A DNA stretch of 64,000 nt from assembly GCF_000214665.1 (NCBI RefSeq), contig NC_015572.1:186001-250000 (forward strand), given 5' to 3'. Source of the DNA: Methylomonas methanica MC09. Its GTDB lineage: Bacteria; Pseudomonadota; Gammaproteobacteria; Methylococcales; Methylomonadaceae. Of the stretch, positions 25,755-35,194 are shown piece after piece (within the stretch, counting starts at the first letter, position 1; each line of letters starts with the position of its first letter). A model generated the notes under the pieces. It did not search any database. It was not told the origin of the DNA and saw only the letters and a list, made by a program, of their open reading frames with translations. Position numbers and translations under genes: made by a program.

Positions 25755-25825
25755 TTAATCGCTTCAGGTTTTTATGGTTGTAAAACCAAATAACCACCTG
25801 TAGACCAATAGAGTGAAGCGATTAA
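25755..25825 (-). promoter_or_regulatory. large structured element upstream of the 63-residue ORF
   Basis: TTAATCGCTTCA (25755-25766) and its exact reverse complement TGAAGCGATTAA (25814-25825) form a 12-bp outer stem. Inside, CAGGT/ACCTG and GGTTTT/AAAACC can pair, so a nested hairpin forms. On the minus strand it ends 25 nt before the ATG, so it would sit in the mRNA leader or overlap the promoter. Confidence 0.55.
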
Positions 25826-26041
25826 CGTGCCAATCCGCCAAGTGTCCTTCGCGGTTTAGTGATTTCAAAGCTTACCAAGCTGAGCAGTTTAACAGGGTTT
25901 TCATAACGTACTGTTTTTTAATTACTTATCGTGCCGTTGCCGATTGAAATTAAAAAATGCCATGTGCCGGTTCGTTAACGTAGCGGGTCTTGTTTAAGGA
26001 ATTGATTTGCGGCGAGAGTTTTGGCTGCTGCCAATCGTGAC

Positions 26042-26067
26042 CAGTACTGACAAAATTGTCAGTACTG
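26042..26067. repeat. 26-bp near-perfect palindrome
   Basis: Arms CAGTACTGACAA and TTGTCAGTACTG are perfect complements with a 2-bp AA centre. It lies 44 bp past the speE stop codon. No T-run follows in the speE direction, so it is not a classical terminator and may be an operator or cruciform site. Confidence 0.65.
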
Positions 26068-26110
26068 TCAGAAGGGGACTGGCCGATTGCGCCGTTATAT
26101 GATGCGGTGG

Positions 26111-26956
26111 TTATGCGAAAGCCTTTTTAAAAAACTCAGGCATCGCCAAACTGGCTTTATGGATATCGCTATTGTAATAAACCGTATCGAACCCTTTATT
26201 TAATGCGTCCTGCTCGCGGAACGAGGATAGCGCCTTTTTGCTGGCCATCGTAGCGCTCCACCAGCCCGAAGGGTAGATACATTGCGGGAAAAACACGGTT
26301 TGCAAATGCGTAAAACCGCCGGCCTGCATTTCAGCGCGCATTTCTTTGAGGATTTTCATGTGCAGCAGCGCCGATTCGCTTTGTTGCACCACGATGCCGT
26401 TTTCGGTCAGGCAGTTAAAACAGTCTTTATAAAAATCCGCGCTGAATAAGCCTTCCGCCGGGCCGACCGGGTCGGTGCTGTCGACGATGATAATGTCGAC
26501 GCTGTTGGGCGCGGCGTCTTTCACCCATTTGATGCCGTCGATAAATTTCAATTCGGCGCGCGGATCGTTATTGGATTCGCATAACTCCGGAAAATAAATC
26601 TCGGCTAAGCGGGTTACCCGTTCGTCGATATCGATTTGCACCGCTTGTTCGATACCCGGGTGTTTCAAAACTTCCCGTAGAGTGCCGCAATCGCCGCCGC
26701 CGATAATCCAGACTTTTTTCGGGTTAGGATGGGTATACAGCACCGGATGACTCATCATCTCGTGGTAGAAGAAGTTATCGCGGGTAGACACCATGGTACA
26801 GCCATCGATCACCATCAGATTGCCAAACTGTTCGGTCTCGTAAATTTCCAGAAACTGAAACTCGGATTGCTCCTCGTGCAGCTTGCGGGTGATTTTTAAA
26901 GAAAAGGCGGTACCGGAGGCAGTTTGCGCTTCGCTGAACCATTGATCGTCGAGCAT
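26111..26956 (-). CDS. speE: spermidine synthase
   Basis: Transfers an aminopropyl group from decarboxylated SAM to putrescine. 281 residues from ATG 26956, with AGGA 8 nt upstream; an in-frame extension to 27091 was rejected because it runs over speA. Signature blocks: GNLMVIDGCTMVSTRDNFFYHEMM, WIIGGGDCGTLREVLKH (SAM site), IIIVDSTDPVGPAEGLFS (catalytic Asp), SGWWSATMASK. It is divergent from speA with 86 nt between starts, so polyamine synthesis genes share a control region. No agmatinase or SAM decarboxylase gene is in the window. Confidence 0.94.
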   Translation of the reverse strand: MLDDQWFSEAQTASGTAFSLKITRKLHEEQSEFQFLEIYETEQFGNLMVIDGCTMVSTRDNFFYHEMMSHPVLYTHPNPKKVWIIGGGDCGTLREVLKHPGIEQAVQIDIDERVTRLAEIYFPELCESNNDPRAELKFIDGIKWVKDAAPNSVDIIIVDSTDPVGPAEGLFSADFYKDCFNCLTENGIVVQQSESALLHMKILKEMRAEMQAGGFTHLQTVFFPQCIYPSGWWSATMASKKALSSFREQDALNKGFDTVYYNSDIHKASLAMPEFFKKAFA

Positions 26957-27042
26957 GATGAAAGTCCTGTAAAAAGTCATATAAGCTTCATCATTATACT
27001 TTAGAATTTCCGCACCATTATGACAGTCCTTTAGGAGCGTGC

Positions 27043-28869
27043 GTGCATACCCAACCATGGTCGATTGAACAATCCAAACAGCTTTATGCAATCCGGCAAT
27101 GGGGAAATGGCTATTTTTCCATTAACGAACAGGGCCATGTTTGTGTAAAACCGCAAACCGATAGTGCAACCGAAATCGATTTGCACGATATTGCCAAAGC
27201 GTTGCAAAGCAAAGGTTGGAATTTTCCGGTTCTGGTCAGGTTTACCGACATTTTGCCCGACCGCATTCGCCGGCTGCAACAGGCTTTCGATCAGGCCCGA
27301 AGCGCCCACGATTACGCCGGACGTTACACGCCGGTGTACCCAATTAAAGTCAATCAACAGGGCAATGTGGTCGAGAGCATCGTCTCCGCCGAACACATAG
27401 GCCTGGAAGCCGGCAGTAAGCCGGAGCTGTTGGCGATATTGGGTTTGGCCAAACCCGGCGGCACCATCGTCTGTAACGGTTACAAGGATAGACTGTATAT
27501 CCGTATGGCCTTGATGGGGCAACTGATGGGTTTGTCGGTGTTCATCGTCATCGAAAAGCCCTCGGAGCTGGAACTGATCATTGAGGAAGCGGCCAAGCTA
27601 AACGTGCGGCCCCTGATCGGTTTGCGGGTACGCTTATCTACCATCAGCGCCGGAAAATGGCAGAACAGCGGTGGGGAAAAATCTAAATTCGGTCTGCATG
27701 CCAGCGAAGTACTGCAACTGGTAGCGCGGTTGCGGGAAAAATCCCTGCTGGATTGCCTGCAATTGATGCATTTTCACATGGGCTCGCAGATCGCCAATAT
27801 CCACGACATCAAATTGGCGCTTAAAGAAGCGGGGCAGTTTTACCTGCAACTGCATAAACTCGGCGCCAATATCGCCACGGTCGATGCCGGCGGCGGCCTG
27901 GGCGTGGATTACGACGGCAGCGGTTCGAGAAGGGAATGCTCGATTAATTACAGCATGAGCGAATACGCCGAAAACATCGTGCGCGGTTTCGCCGAAGTCT
28001 GCCGCGACCACAATTTGCCGCAGCCGAATATCATTACCGAGTCCGGTCGGGCTATCACCGCGCATCACGCGGTGCTGATCACTAATGTCACCGAGGTGGA
28101 AAGCCTGCAGGGTGCCGATAATTTACCGGCAGCCGTTTTCAACAATGTCAGCGAGGCCTACCACAACGCCCAATTCGAGATGGCGGAAGCGCGAGCACGT
28201 TTTGTACAGGGCGATTTGTCGTTACCGGAACTGGCGGAAACCGAAAAAAACTATGTCGGCTTGTGCCAGCAAATACGCAACAACCTGAATCCTCATAATC
28301 ATCAACACCGTGAAATTTTGCGGGAACTGGACGAAAAACTGGCAGATAAAGTCTTCTGCAATTTTTCCCTGTTTCAATCCATGCCGGATATTTGGGGCAT
28401 AGATCAGATTTTCCCTATCATGCCGATTCATCGCCTGGAACAACAGCCCATTCGCCGCGCAGTATTGCAGGATCTGACTTGCGATTCCGACGGACGCATC
28501 GACCACTATGTGGATCACCAAAACATCAGTAATACTCTGCCGCTGCATGCCATTGCAGAAAACGAAGAGTACTTGATCGGTTTTTTCATGGTCGGCGCCT
28601 ACCAGGAAATTTTGGGCGACATGCACAACTTGTTCGGCGATACTCATTCCGTTAATATCGAACTGGACGGCGACGGTTACCGTTTCGGCGAATGCATGGA
28701 AGGCGAGGACGTCAGCGAATTATTGGATTATGTGCACATCAATACTGCCGAACTAAAGGCCGCCTATCGGCAAAAGCTCGATAACACCCGACTCAGTTCC
28801 TCGCAAAAACAAGCCTTCGAGCAAGAGTTACTGGCCGGATTAAACGCCTATACTTATTTGGAAAAATAG
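27043..28869 (+). CDS. speA: biosynthetic arginine decarboxylase
   Basis: Decarboxylates arginine to agmatine, the first step to putrescine. 608 residues, a little shorter than the E. coli enzyme. The PLP lysine is in YPIKVNQQ, followed by GLEAGSKPELLAIL; the glycine-rich DAGGGLGVDYDGS binds phosphate, and LTCDSDGRIDHYVD holds the catalytic Cys-Asp of the partner subunit. GTG 27043 has AGGAG six bases upstream. Divergent from speE. Confidence 0.95.
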   Translation: MHTQPWSIEQSKQLYAIRQWGNGYFSINEQGHVCVKPQTDSATEIDLHDIAKALQSKGWNFPVLVRFTDILPDRIRRLQQAFDQARSAHDYAGRYTPVYPIKVNQQGNVVESIVSAEHIGLEAGSKPELLAILGLAKPGGTIVCNGYKDRLYIRMALMGQLMGLSVFIVIEKPSELELIIEEAAKLNVRPLIGLRVRLSTISAGKWQNSGGEKSKFGLHASEVLQLVARLREKSLLDCLQLMHFHMGSQIANIHDIKLALKEAGQFYLQLHKLGANIATVDAGGGLGVDYDGSGSRRECSINYSMSEYAENIVRGFAEVCRDHNLPQPNIITESGRAITAHHAVLITNVTEVESLQGADNLPAAVFNNVSEAYHNAQFEMAEARARFVQGDLSLPELAETEKNYVGLCQQIRNNLNPHNHQHREILRELDEKLADKVFCNFSLFQSMPDIWGIDQIFPIMPIHRLEQQPIRRAVLQDLTCDSDGRIDHYVDHQNISNTLPLHAIAENEEYLIGFFMVGAYQEILGDMHNLFGDTHSVNIELDGDGYRFGECMEGEDVSELLDYVHINTAELKAAYRQKLDNTRLSSSQKQAFEQELLAGLNAYTYLEK

Positions 28870-28913
28870 TAATTCCCAAACTTAGAGCATGATTCGCTAC
28901 CAAGGAGCTGAGG

Positions 28914-29519
28914 ATGAAGAAATGGATTATCGGTTTCTCATTACTAAGTTTATTTGCATGTGGCAAGGAAGCGCCAAAGCTGGGTAAATTGCCGGAAGAA
29001 GCGGTTATTTTGGCGTTTGGCGATAGCTTGACCTATGGTACGGGGGCTTCGGCCGAGCACGCTTATCCCAGTATACTGACGGCATTGACCGGCCGCGAAG
29101 TGATTAATGAAGGGGTTCCGGGTGAAATCAGTCGCGAAGGCCGACAACGCTTACCGCGGTTACTGGATGAATATCACCCGAATTTATTGATTTTGATTCA
29201 CGGTGGGAACGATATTTTGCAACAAATCAATGTCGCGGAAACCCGTGAAAATCTTAAGGCCATGATCGCGGAAGCCAAACAGCGCGATATACCGGTCGTG
29301 ATGCTGGGTGTACCCAAATTTGGCCTGATTTCATTGCATAGCGCGGAAATCTACGCCGAACTGGCCCAATCCGAGCAAGTGCCCATCGACCTTGAAACCT
29401 TGCCGAACATTCTGTCCACAAATTCCCTGAAGTCCGATACCGTGCATCCAAACGAGCAAGGCTATCAAAAATTAGCCGAAAATATTGCGACCTTGCTGCG
29501 CGAGCAAGGTGCTTTGTAA
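28914..29519 (+). CDS. GDSL/SGNH lipoprotein esterase (TesA-like)
   Basis: 201 residues. Lipoprotein signal (FSLLSLFACGKE), then SGNH blocks: AFGDSLTYGTGAS (Ser), GVPGE (Gly), HGGNDILQQ (Asn), DTVHPNEQGY (Asp and His). It matches the arylesterase/lysophospholipase TesA group, tethered to a membrane. It lies 44 nt after speA on the same strand. Confidence 0.9.
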   Translation: MKKWIIGFSLLSLFACGKEAPKLGKLPEEAVILAFGDSLTYGTGASAEHAYPSILTALTGREVINEGVPGEISREGRQRLPRLLDEYHPNLLILIHGGNDILQQINVAETRENLKAMIAEAKQRDIPVVMLGVPKFGLISLHSAEIYAELAQSEQVPIDLETLPNILSTNSLKSDTVHPNEQGYQKLAENIATLLREQGAL

Positions 29520-29569
29520 GGCGAATAAACAGTGAAGATAAGAACCACACTCAAACCGGAGATCAACCC

Positions 29570-30427
29570 ATGCAAACAGGCTTGATCGGCTTAGGCGCCA
29601 TGGGCCAAGGCATGGCCCGCAACTTGGCAAAAGCCGGGTGCTTGCAAGCCGTGTATAACCGCACCTCCGGCAAAGCCGATGCATTAGCTGCCGAATTAGG
29701 TACTCAAGCCTATGTCAGCCCGCAAGCCTTGGCGGAACGAGTCGATGTAATATTGCTTTGCGTTTCGGCGGATCGGGATGTGCTGGAAATGGTTTCCGCG
29801 CTTTGCGAAACGATCAACCCCGGCACTGTTGTGATAGACATGTCGACGGTGAGTAGCGATACCGCTAAACAAGCTGCGGTTTTATTGGCGGATAAACAAG
29901 CCGATTTTCTGGATGCGCCGGTATCCGGCGGCGTGGAAGGCGCCAACAAGGGTACTTTGGCCATGATGGTGGGCGGCGATAGCGCCGTGCTCGAGCGGGT
30001 AAGGCCGATATTGCAAGCCATGACGGCCCGCATCGAACACATGGGGCCGACCGGTTCCGGGCAAGCTTGTAAAGCGGTGAATCAAATTATGTGCGCCGGC
30101 ATCAATCAGGCGGTTACCGAAGCATTGGCATTCGCGCAAGCCCAAGGCCTGGATATGGAAAAAGTCATTGAGGTGGTTTCCGGCGGCGCGGCCGGTAATT
30201 GGTTTTTACAACATCGGGGCAAAACCATGACAAAAGGCATATTTCAGCCCGGTTTTAAGTTAGCATTGCACCACAAGGATTTACTGATTTGCCAACAAAT
30301 GGCCGAGCAAAAGCATCTGGATTGCCCGTTAACCGATGCAACGCTGAATGATTATCGAGTACTGATGCAGCAGGGCTTTGGCGACGAAGATATTTCCGCG
30401 CTTTATCGGCTAAAACGGCCAAACTAA
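29570..30427 (+). CDS. NAD(P)-dependent beta-hydroxyacid dehydrogenase (HIBADH family)
   Basis: 285 residues. Rossmann nucleotide site LIGLGAMGQGMARNLAK, substrate motif DAPVSGGVEGANKGTLAMMVGG, catalytic Lys in GSGQACKAVNQI, and a C-terminal helical domain. The family includes 3-hydroxyisobutyrate, tartronate semialdehyde and glyoxylate/succinate-semialdehyde reductases; the substrate cannot be set from sequence. It is 50 nt after the esterase gene and 21 nt before ugd. Confidence 0.9.
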   Translation: MQTGLIGLGAMGQGMARNLAKAGCLQAVYNRTSGKADALAAELGTQAYVSPQALAERVDVILLCVSADRDVLEMVSALCETINPGTVVIDMSTVSSDTAKQAAVLLADKQADFLDAPVSGGVEGANKGTLAMMVGGDSAVLERVRPILQAMTARIEHMGPTGSGQACKAVNQIMCAGINQAVTEALAFAQAQGLDMEKVIEVVSGGAAGNWFLQHRGKTMTKGIFQPGFKLALHHKDLLICQQMAEQKHLDCPLTDATLNDYRVLMQQGFGDEDISALYRLKRPN

Positions 30428-30448
30428 ATTATTTTTTGAGGAGTGAAG

Positions 30449-31768
30449 ATGAAAATTACGGTATTTGGTAGCGGCTATGTCGGCTTGGTAACGGGTGCAT
30501 GCTTGGCCGATGTCGGCAATCACGTCATGTGCATGGACGTGGACCAAGGCAAAATCGACAAATTGCAACAGGGTGTCATACCGATATACGAACCGGGCCT
30601 GGAAGATATGGTCAAAGACAACATGCTGGCCGGTCGTCTGCAATTTACCTCCGACGTTAAGGAAGCCGTGGATTTCGGATTATTCCAATTTGTTGCGGTA
30701 GGCACTCCGCCGGACGAAGACGGTTCGGCCGATTTGAAATACGTGCTGGCGGTCGCCAAAAGCATTGCCGAACATATGTCGGATTATAAAATCATTATCG
30801 ACAAATCCACGGTACCGGTGGGCACAGCGGACAAAGTAAAACAGGCTGTACTGGATGTGCTGGCGCAACGCGGGGAAAATCAGGAATTCGATGTGGTATC
30901 CAACCCGGAGTTTTTGAAAGAAGGCTCGGCGCTGGACGATTTCATGAAACCGGATCGTATTATCATCGGTACCGATAATCCACGCACCGCGGAATTATTA
31001 AAAGCGTTGTACGCCCCGTTCAACCGCAGCCGCGAGCGGGTTATCACCATGGACATTCGTTCTGCCGAGCTGACCAAATACGCCGCCAACGCCATGTTGG
31101 CCACCAAAATCAGCTTTATGAACGAGCTGGCCAATCTGGCGGAAAGACTGGGAGCGGACATTGAACACGTCCGCCACGGTATCGGCTCCGACAGCCGTAT
31201 CGGCTACAGTTTCATTTATCCCGGCTGCGGATACGGCGGCTCCTGCTTTCCAAAAGACGTGAAAGCGTTGGAACGCACTGCCAAGGAAATGGGCTACCAC
31301 GCCGAATTATTGAGCGCGGTGGAAAACGTCAACGACAGGCAGAAACACCGCCTGTTCGAAAAAATCTCCGCGCATTATCCAAACGGGGTTAAGGGCAAAA
31401 CCTTTGCTTTATGGGGTTTGGCGTTCAAACCCAATACAGACGATATGCGGGAAGCGCCCAGCCGGGTGTTAATCGAGGCCCTGATAGATGCCGGCGCTAC
31501 GGTACAGGTTTACGATCCGGAAGCCATGCACGAGGCCCGGCGTATATACGGCGACAAAGCCGGTTTGGTTTACTGCGAGATGCAACCGGATACCTTGCAG
31601 AACGCCGATGCCTTAGTTATCGTTACTGAGTGGAAACAGTTCCGCAGCCCGGATTTCGAGCAATTAAACCGCCAGTTAAAAGATAAAGTGATATTCGACG
31701 GCCGTAATATGTATGAACCCAAATTCGTCAAACAAGCCGGCTTGCAATATTACGCCATTGGTCGGTGA
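30449..31768 (+). CDS. ugd: UDP-glucose 6-dehydrogenase
   Basis: Oxidises UDP-glucose to UDP-glucuronate for surface polysaccharides. 439 residues from ATG 30449, with GAGGAG just upstream. NAD site [20 protein letters not shown]; the catalytic Cys is in [19 protein letters not shown]-terminal [13 protein letters not shown] block. No polysaccharide gene group adjoins it here. Confidence 0.95.
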   Translation: MKITVFGSGYVGLVTGACLADVGNHVMCMDVDQGKIDKLQQGVIPIYEPGLEDMVKDNMLAGRLQFTSDVKEAVDFGLFQFVAVGTPPDEDGSADLKYVLAVAKSIAEHMSDYKIIIDKSTVPVGTADKVKQAVLDVLAQRGENQEFDVVSNPEFLKEGSALDDFMKPDRIIIGTDNPRTAELLKALYAPFNRSRERVITMDIRSAELTKYAANAMLATKISFMNELANLAERLGADIEHVRHGIGSDSRIGYSFIYPGCGYGGSCFPKDVKALERTAKEMGYHAELLSAVENVNDRQKHRLFEKISAHYPNGVKGKTFALWGLAFKPNTDDMREAPSRVLIEALIDAGATVQVYDPEAMHEARRIYGDKAGLVYCEMQPDTLQNADALVIVTEWKQFRSPDFEQLNRQLKDKVIFDGRNMYEPKFVKQAGLQYYAIGR

Positions 31769-31789
31769 CAAGAGCTTCACAGTCGCGAT

Positions 31790-31820
31790 AACCCGGATTT
31801 GAAAATTTTTCAACCGGGTT
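31790..31820 (+). terminator. hairpin after ugd
   Basis: AACCCGG and CCGGGTT close a second stem TTGAAAA/TTTTCAA with a 1-2 nt mismatch and a tiny loop. It lies 21 nt after the stop. The T-run is inside the 3' arm rather than after it, so termination strength is uncertain. Confidence 0.5.
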
Positions 31821-31869
31821 TAACGCGGTAAAATTCCCCCACTGTTCCGAATATCCCTCAGGAGAATTC

Positions 31870-32259
31870 ATGCAAATCTTGTTAATTGGTGCCGTGGCCT
31901 GTATGGCGGCGTTGATCTTATCGGCATGGCTGATGACGTTTGCCCGCTGGTTTCCCATCGAAGGTATCGATGAAAAATTCCTGGTCGATTACAAAACCAT
32001 GATCAGAGCGCATATCGATTATGCGCTAATGGCTTTGTTTAATTTGGGATTTTACGGTGTCGGCATAGACTTGCCGGTATTTGCCTGCTGGTGCGTGGCA
32101 ATCGGCGGCTTTACCAATCCCACGGTTTTCGTCGTGGCGGCCTTCGACCCGGATTTTTGGCAGAAAACCAAATGGAAAGTGTATTCGGCGATCAGTTTTG
32201 CCATTACCACGATCGGATTTGTCGGAGTGGGCTTCACCTTGCTGCAACACGCTCTGTGA
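31870..32259 (+). CDS. four-helix inner-membrane protein of unknown function
   Basis: 129 residues with four hydrophobic segments (ILLIGAVACMAALILSAWLM, IDYALMALFNLGFYGVGI, PVFACWCVAIGGFTNPTVFVVAAF, YSAISFAITTIGFVGVGFTLL). An AGGAG box lies 7 nt before the ATG. Conserved-looking features are the acidic loop (EGIDEKFLVDYKTMIRAHIDY) and FTNPTVF. I do not recognise a characterised family. It is followed by a convergent gene. Confidence 0.7.
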   Translation: MQILLIGAVACMAALILSAWLMTFARWFPIEGIDEKFLVDYKTMIRAHIDYALMALFNLGFYGVGIDLPVFACWCVAIGGFTNPTVFVVAAFDPDFWQKTKWKVYSAISFAITTIGFVGVGFTLLQHAL

Positions 32260-32291
32260 GCAGTAGCCTCTGCTCAGTTGCAGAAGATTTG

Positions 32292-32326
32292 TTCAGCGGA
32301 GTACTCACGGTGCGTACTCCGCTGAA
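32292..32326. terminator. 13-bp stem hairpin between convergent genes
   Basis: TTCAGCGGAGTAC (32292-32304) and GTACTCCGCTGAA (32314-32326) are perfect complements with a 9-nt loop. It occupies the 73-nt space between the membrane protein (+) and the PEP-CTERM protease (-). No T-run follows, so it may work with Rho or protect mRNA ends. Confidence 0.6.
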
Positions 32327-32332
32327 TCGAGA

Positions 32333-33256
32333 TTAAGCCGATATATTCCGCCGGCGAGACATCTTCAGCAAACAGAGTAAAGCCGATCCGAATAACCAGA
32401 CCGCGCCCGGCACCGGTACCGGCGTCACGCTGACCTGCCAACCGATATCGCGGAGAGCCGCCAGATCGAGATCGGTGACCCGCTTGCGTACGCCGTTACT
32501 TATAGTCGGGTCGAAGTTGGTCTCCTGTCCGCCGCTGGAAGTGCCGTCGGCCCAATGATCCAAGCCGCCGTTTAATGCTACCGGCCCGCCAAATGAGGCC
32601 TCCGATTCGCTGCCTGTAAACGTACCTGCAATGATTTGATTGTTCCACGAATCCGCAATACCAAAACCGAGCAAGTGACCGATTTCGTGCAAGGCGACCG
32701 AAAAAAAGTCGAAGCCGGAAAAATTTTCGTCCGTATTGACGTTGTCGTCAAAATACCAGTTGCTTTGGGTGTCGAAGCTAATGGCGCCGCCCCAGGTTGC
32801 GAAGTCGAACGCACCAGGGCCTTCTACGGACGCTTGGGTACCGTCGCCCTGACCTCTGGATACGGCATTATCCGCAAAGGCTGTCGAACTGGCGCTCAAA
32901 CCGTAACCGCCGGAACCGCCCACTCCCAATGTGGAACCGCCCAAACTCCTACCGCCAACAAATACGGTCAGTGTGTCGGCCGCCACGTCGAAACCATTGA
33001 GGGTTTCCGATACGCCGGTATCGGGTCGAAAAAACTTCGCGTTGAATTGATTTGAGCCCGACGAATTGATTGCCAACAGATTGTCGCTGATTCGGGATTC
33101 GTAAAAGCCCGCCGCCGCTTCAAAAACATCCCGCCGCACTTGGTCGGAAAAGAAATTATTGCTATCCAAGCTGTAATCGATATTAAAGATGATAGCGTTA
33201 GCGTTTGAGCTACCCACGATCAATCCCGCCGCCACCCATATTTTAATTTTTTCCAT
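32333..33256 (-). CDS. PEP-CTERM-sorted matrixin-like zinc metalloprotease
   Basis: 307 residues from ATG 33256. Signal peptide (IWVAAGLIVGSSNANA), a protease domain with the zinc motif HEIGHLLGFG (an HExxHxxGxx form of matrixins), and a C-terminal sorting signal (VPVPGAVWLFGSALLCLL followed by RRRN). PEP-CTERM proteins are processed by an exosortase and linked to exopolysaccharide; no exosortase gene is in the window. Confidence 0.87.
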   Translation of the reverse strand: MEKIKIWVAAGLIVGSSNANAIIFNIDYSLDSNNFFSDQVRRDVFEAAAGFYESRISDNLLAINSSGSNQFNAKFFRPDTGVSETLNGFDVAADTLTVFVGGRSLGGSTLGVGGSGGYGLSASSTAFADNAVSRGQGDGTQASVEGPGAFDFATWGGAISFDTQSNWYFDDNVNTDENFSGFDFFSVALHEIGHLLGFGIADSWNNQIIAGTFTGSESEASFGGPVALNGGLDHWADGTSSGGQETNFDPTISNGVRKRVTDLDLAALRDIGWQVSVTPVPVPGAVWLFGSALLCLLKMSRRRNISA

Positions 33257-33451
33257 AAGTCGTTCTCCCAAAGTAAGTATATCCATGGGTTGCATTTGCT
33301 ATTTAGCGACCGCAGACCCAGCCGACCCGCTAATTATAGACCGGATTGGCGGTCTATCAATTTTCTAACGGCCAAGCTTCGGTAGCCATGCATGGAAAAA
33401 GGTATTGCGGAAGCTCCAACCGCCAAACAACGATCTATCGATACCGCTTAG

Positions 33452-34129
33452 CTAAGCAATTTTTTGTAATTTGTAAATTGCAGACATCCCGGCCCAACCG
33501 GCCAAGGCATAGTTTTTTTCCGCCAGATAACGGTTAATCTCGCTAGCCAGCAAGCCTTCCAATCCCTTTGAAGCTTCCCAAATCTCAATACAAATAAACT
33601 CTGCTTGATACCGATCGAAATCCAGTCCTTTCAATACCGCTAAATCGACGCCTTCGGCATCAATACACAATAGTTCAAATTTGTGCGGTGCCATGATTTG
33701 ATCCAGTATTTGCGTAAGCGTTTGACTGGTAACGGTCCTCAATGCTTTAAAATTGTCCTGCTTGGATCCCGCGTCTATGGTTGCCAATACCGAAAAATGG
33801 TCTGGCGCATACACGGTAACCGGTTCGTTTTTATCGCTCACCGCCGCAACGATGGCTTGATCGTGCCAGCGCACCATCCGGCAGGCAATTATTTTCTCCG
33901 GATCCAAATCGACCAATAAGCCCCGCCAACCTTTCTTATAAAAATGGTAGGTATTCGATCCCCGGCGAGGATTATGACAACCAATGTCGACATAAAAACC
34001 GGACTGCTTTTTATCCAGCAGCAGATAATTCAGCACCATGTCTTCGCCGCATTGCGAATACGATCTTCTAGCTTTTACCGGGCTAATGAATGCCCGGTAA
34101 AACGCCACTCCAAATTCTTTTAACGTCAT
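33452..34129 (-). CDS. FkbM-family methyltransferase
   Basis: 225 residues. The SAM-binding start is GFYVDIGCHNPRRGSNTYHFYKKGWRGLLVDLDP, followed by LLCIDAEGVDLAVLKGLDFDRYQAEFICIE, the conserved IDxEGxE/DxxVLKG block of FkbM enzymes. These methylate hydroxyls of sugars or polyketides. It stands alone between the protease and pentapeptide genes. The substrate is unknown. Confidence 0.88.
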   Translation of the reverse strand: MTLKEFGVAFYRAFISPVKARRSYSQCGEDMVLNYLLLDKKQSGFYVDIGCHNPRRGSNTYHFYKKGWRGLLVDLDPEKIIACRMVRWHDQAIVAAVSDKNEPVTVYAPDHFSVLATIDAGSKQDNFKALRTVTSQTLTQILDQIMAPHKFELLCIDAEGVDLAVLKGLDFDRYQAEFICIEIWEASKGLEGLLASEINRYLAEKNYALAGWAGMSAIYKLQKIA

Positions 34130-34287
34130 GTATCTATAGGGTTGTAACTATCAAAATCGGATCTATAACGTCCGCACGTTTCTATTTTCTGTCTGTGGCG
34201 CGATACCGGATATTCAGCAAGATAGTTCGTTGGTGGCCTGGGTTAAATAAAGCAGTACTCTAGATCGTTAAGGCATAGCGTCCGCGC

Positions 34288-35037
34288 TCATTTGGGGCCG
34301 AATCCCGCCGGTTTGTGTTTCGCGCCATCGAAGCGGGTACCGGCAGTTTTGGCATTCTTGTAAATTACGTCGTGTAGTTTGGTTTCGGACAGATTCGCGC
34401 CGCTTAAATCTGCGCCGGTCATATCGGCACCGTCCATATCCGCCGAATACAAATCCGCATTCCGCAAATTGGCGTTGATCAGTTTGGCATGCCTCAACAT
34501 AGCCCGGCCCAGCTTGCTGTTACTAAGATTGGCTCCGCTGAGATTGGCGCCTTTAAGATTGGCGCGCATCAAGCCCATGGATTGATTTTTCATATCGGCT
34601 GCCCAGTCTGCATTGCTGATGTTGGCATTGCTGAAGTTGGCGCCTTCCATAACCGCTATGACGCGGCTGCCGCTAAAATCGGCATTGCTTGCATCGGCGC
34701 GCATCAAGCTCACGCCGAAAATACTGGTGTTGGACAAATTTGCCCCGACCAGTTTTATACCGGTCATCACTGTCAGATCCAGGTTTAAATCAGCCAGATT
34801 GGCGTTACTTAGATTCGAACGCCGTAAATCCGCCCCCCATAAATCGGCGTTGCGAAAATCCAGCCCCGACAAATCCAGATCGGTCAAATCCTTGCGTCGT
34901 AGCGGAGCGGGGTGATTTTTATCGGCTTTTGCCAGCAATTGTTCGACCTGTTGCCGGGTCATTTCGCCGGCCTGCGTCGCTGGATTGCCGACCAATAAAG
35001 TCAGTAACAACGCCGGAATGTTGATAAACAATTTCAT
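34288..35037 (-). CDS. exported pentapeptide-repeat protein
   Basis: 249 residues. Signal peptide (LFINIPALLLTLLVGNPATQAG), a short linker, and about 35 A[DN]Lxx-type pentapeptides (DLSGLDFRNADLWGADLRRSNLSNANL...), forming a right-handed quadrilateral beta-helix. AGGAGGG lies five bases before the ATG. Cytoplasmic relatives mimic DNA and protect gyrase, but the signal peptide here points to the periplasm, so that role is unlikely. Confidence 0.88.
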   Translation of the reverse strand: MKLFINIPALLLTLLVGNPATQAGEMTRQQVEQLLAKADKNHPAPLRRKDLTDLDLSGLDFRNADLWGADLRRSNLSNANLADLNLDLTVMTGIKLVGANLSNTSIFGVSLMRADASNADFSGSRVIAVMEGANFSNANISNADWAADMKNQSMGLMRANLKGANLSGANLSNSKLGRAMLRHAKLINANLRNADLYSADMDGADMTGADLSGANLSETKLHDVIYKNAKTAGTRFDGAKHKPAGFGPK

Positions 35038-35194
35038 GTAGCCCTCCTGCTGTAATCATTTTTTATAAATACAGCCGCCCGATCTAACGCTGCCGACGGA
35101 CACCAGCAGCAAACCGATTCGACTGTATGCCATGGGCCATCAGTCTAGCGCAATTGCTGAAACCGCCCCATCAAAAATAAACTCGAGACTTTAC

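Noticed and set aside
34288..35037. Qnr-like gyrase-protecting pentapeptide protein
   Set aside because: The clear signal peptide sends it out of the cytoplasm, away from gyrase.
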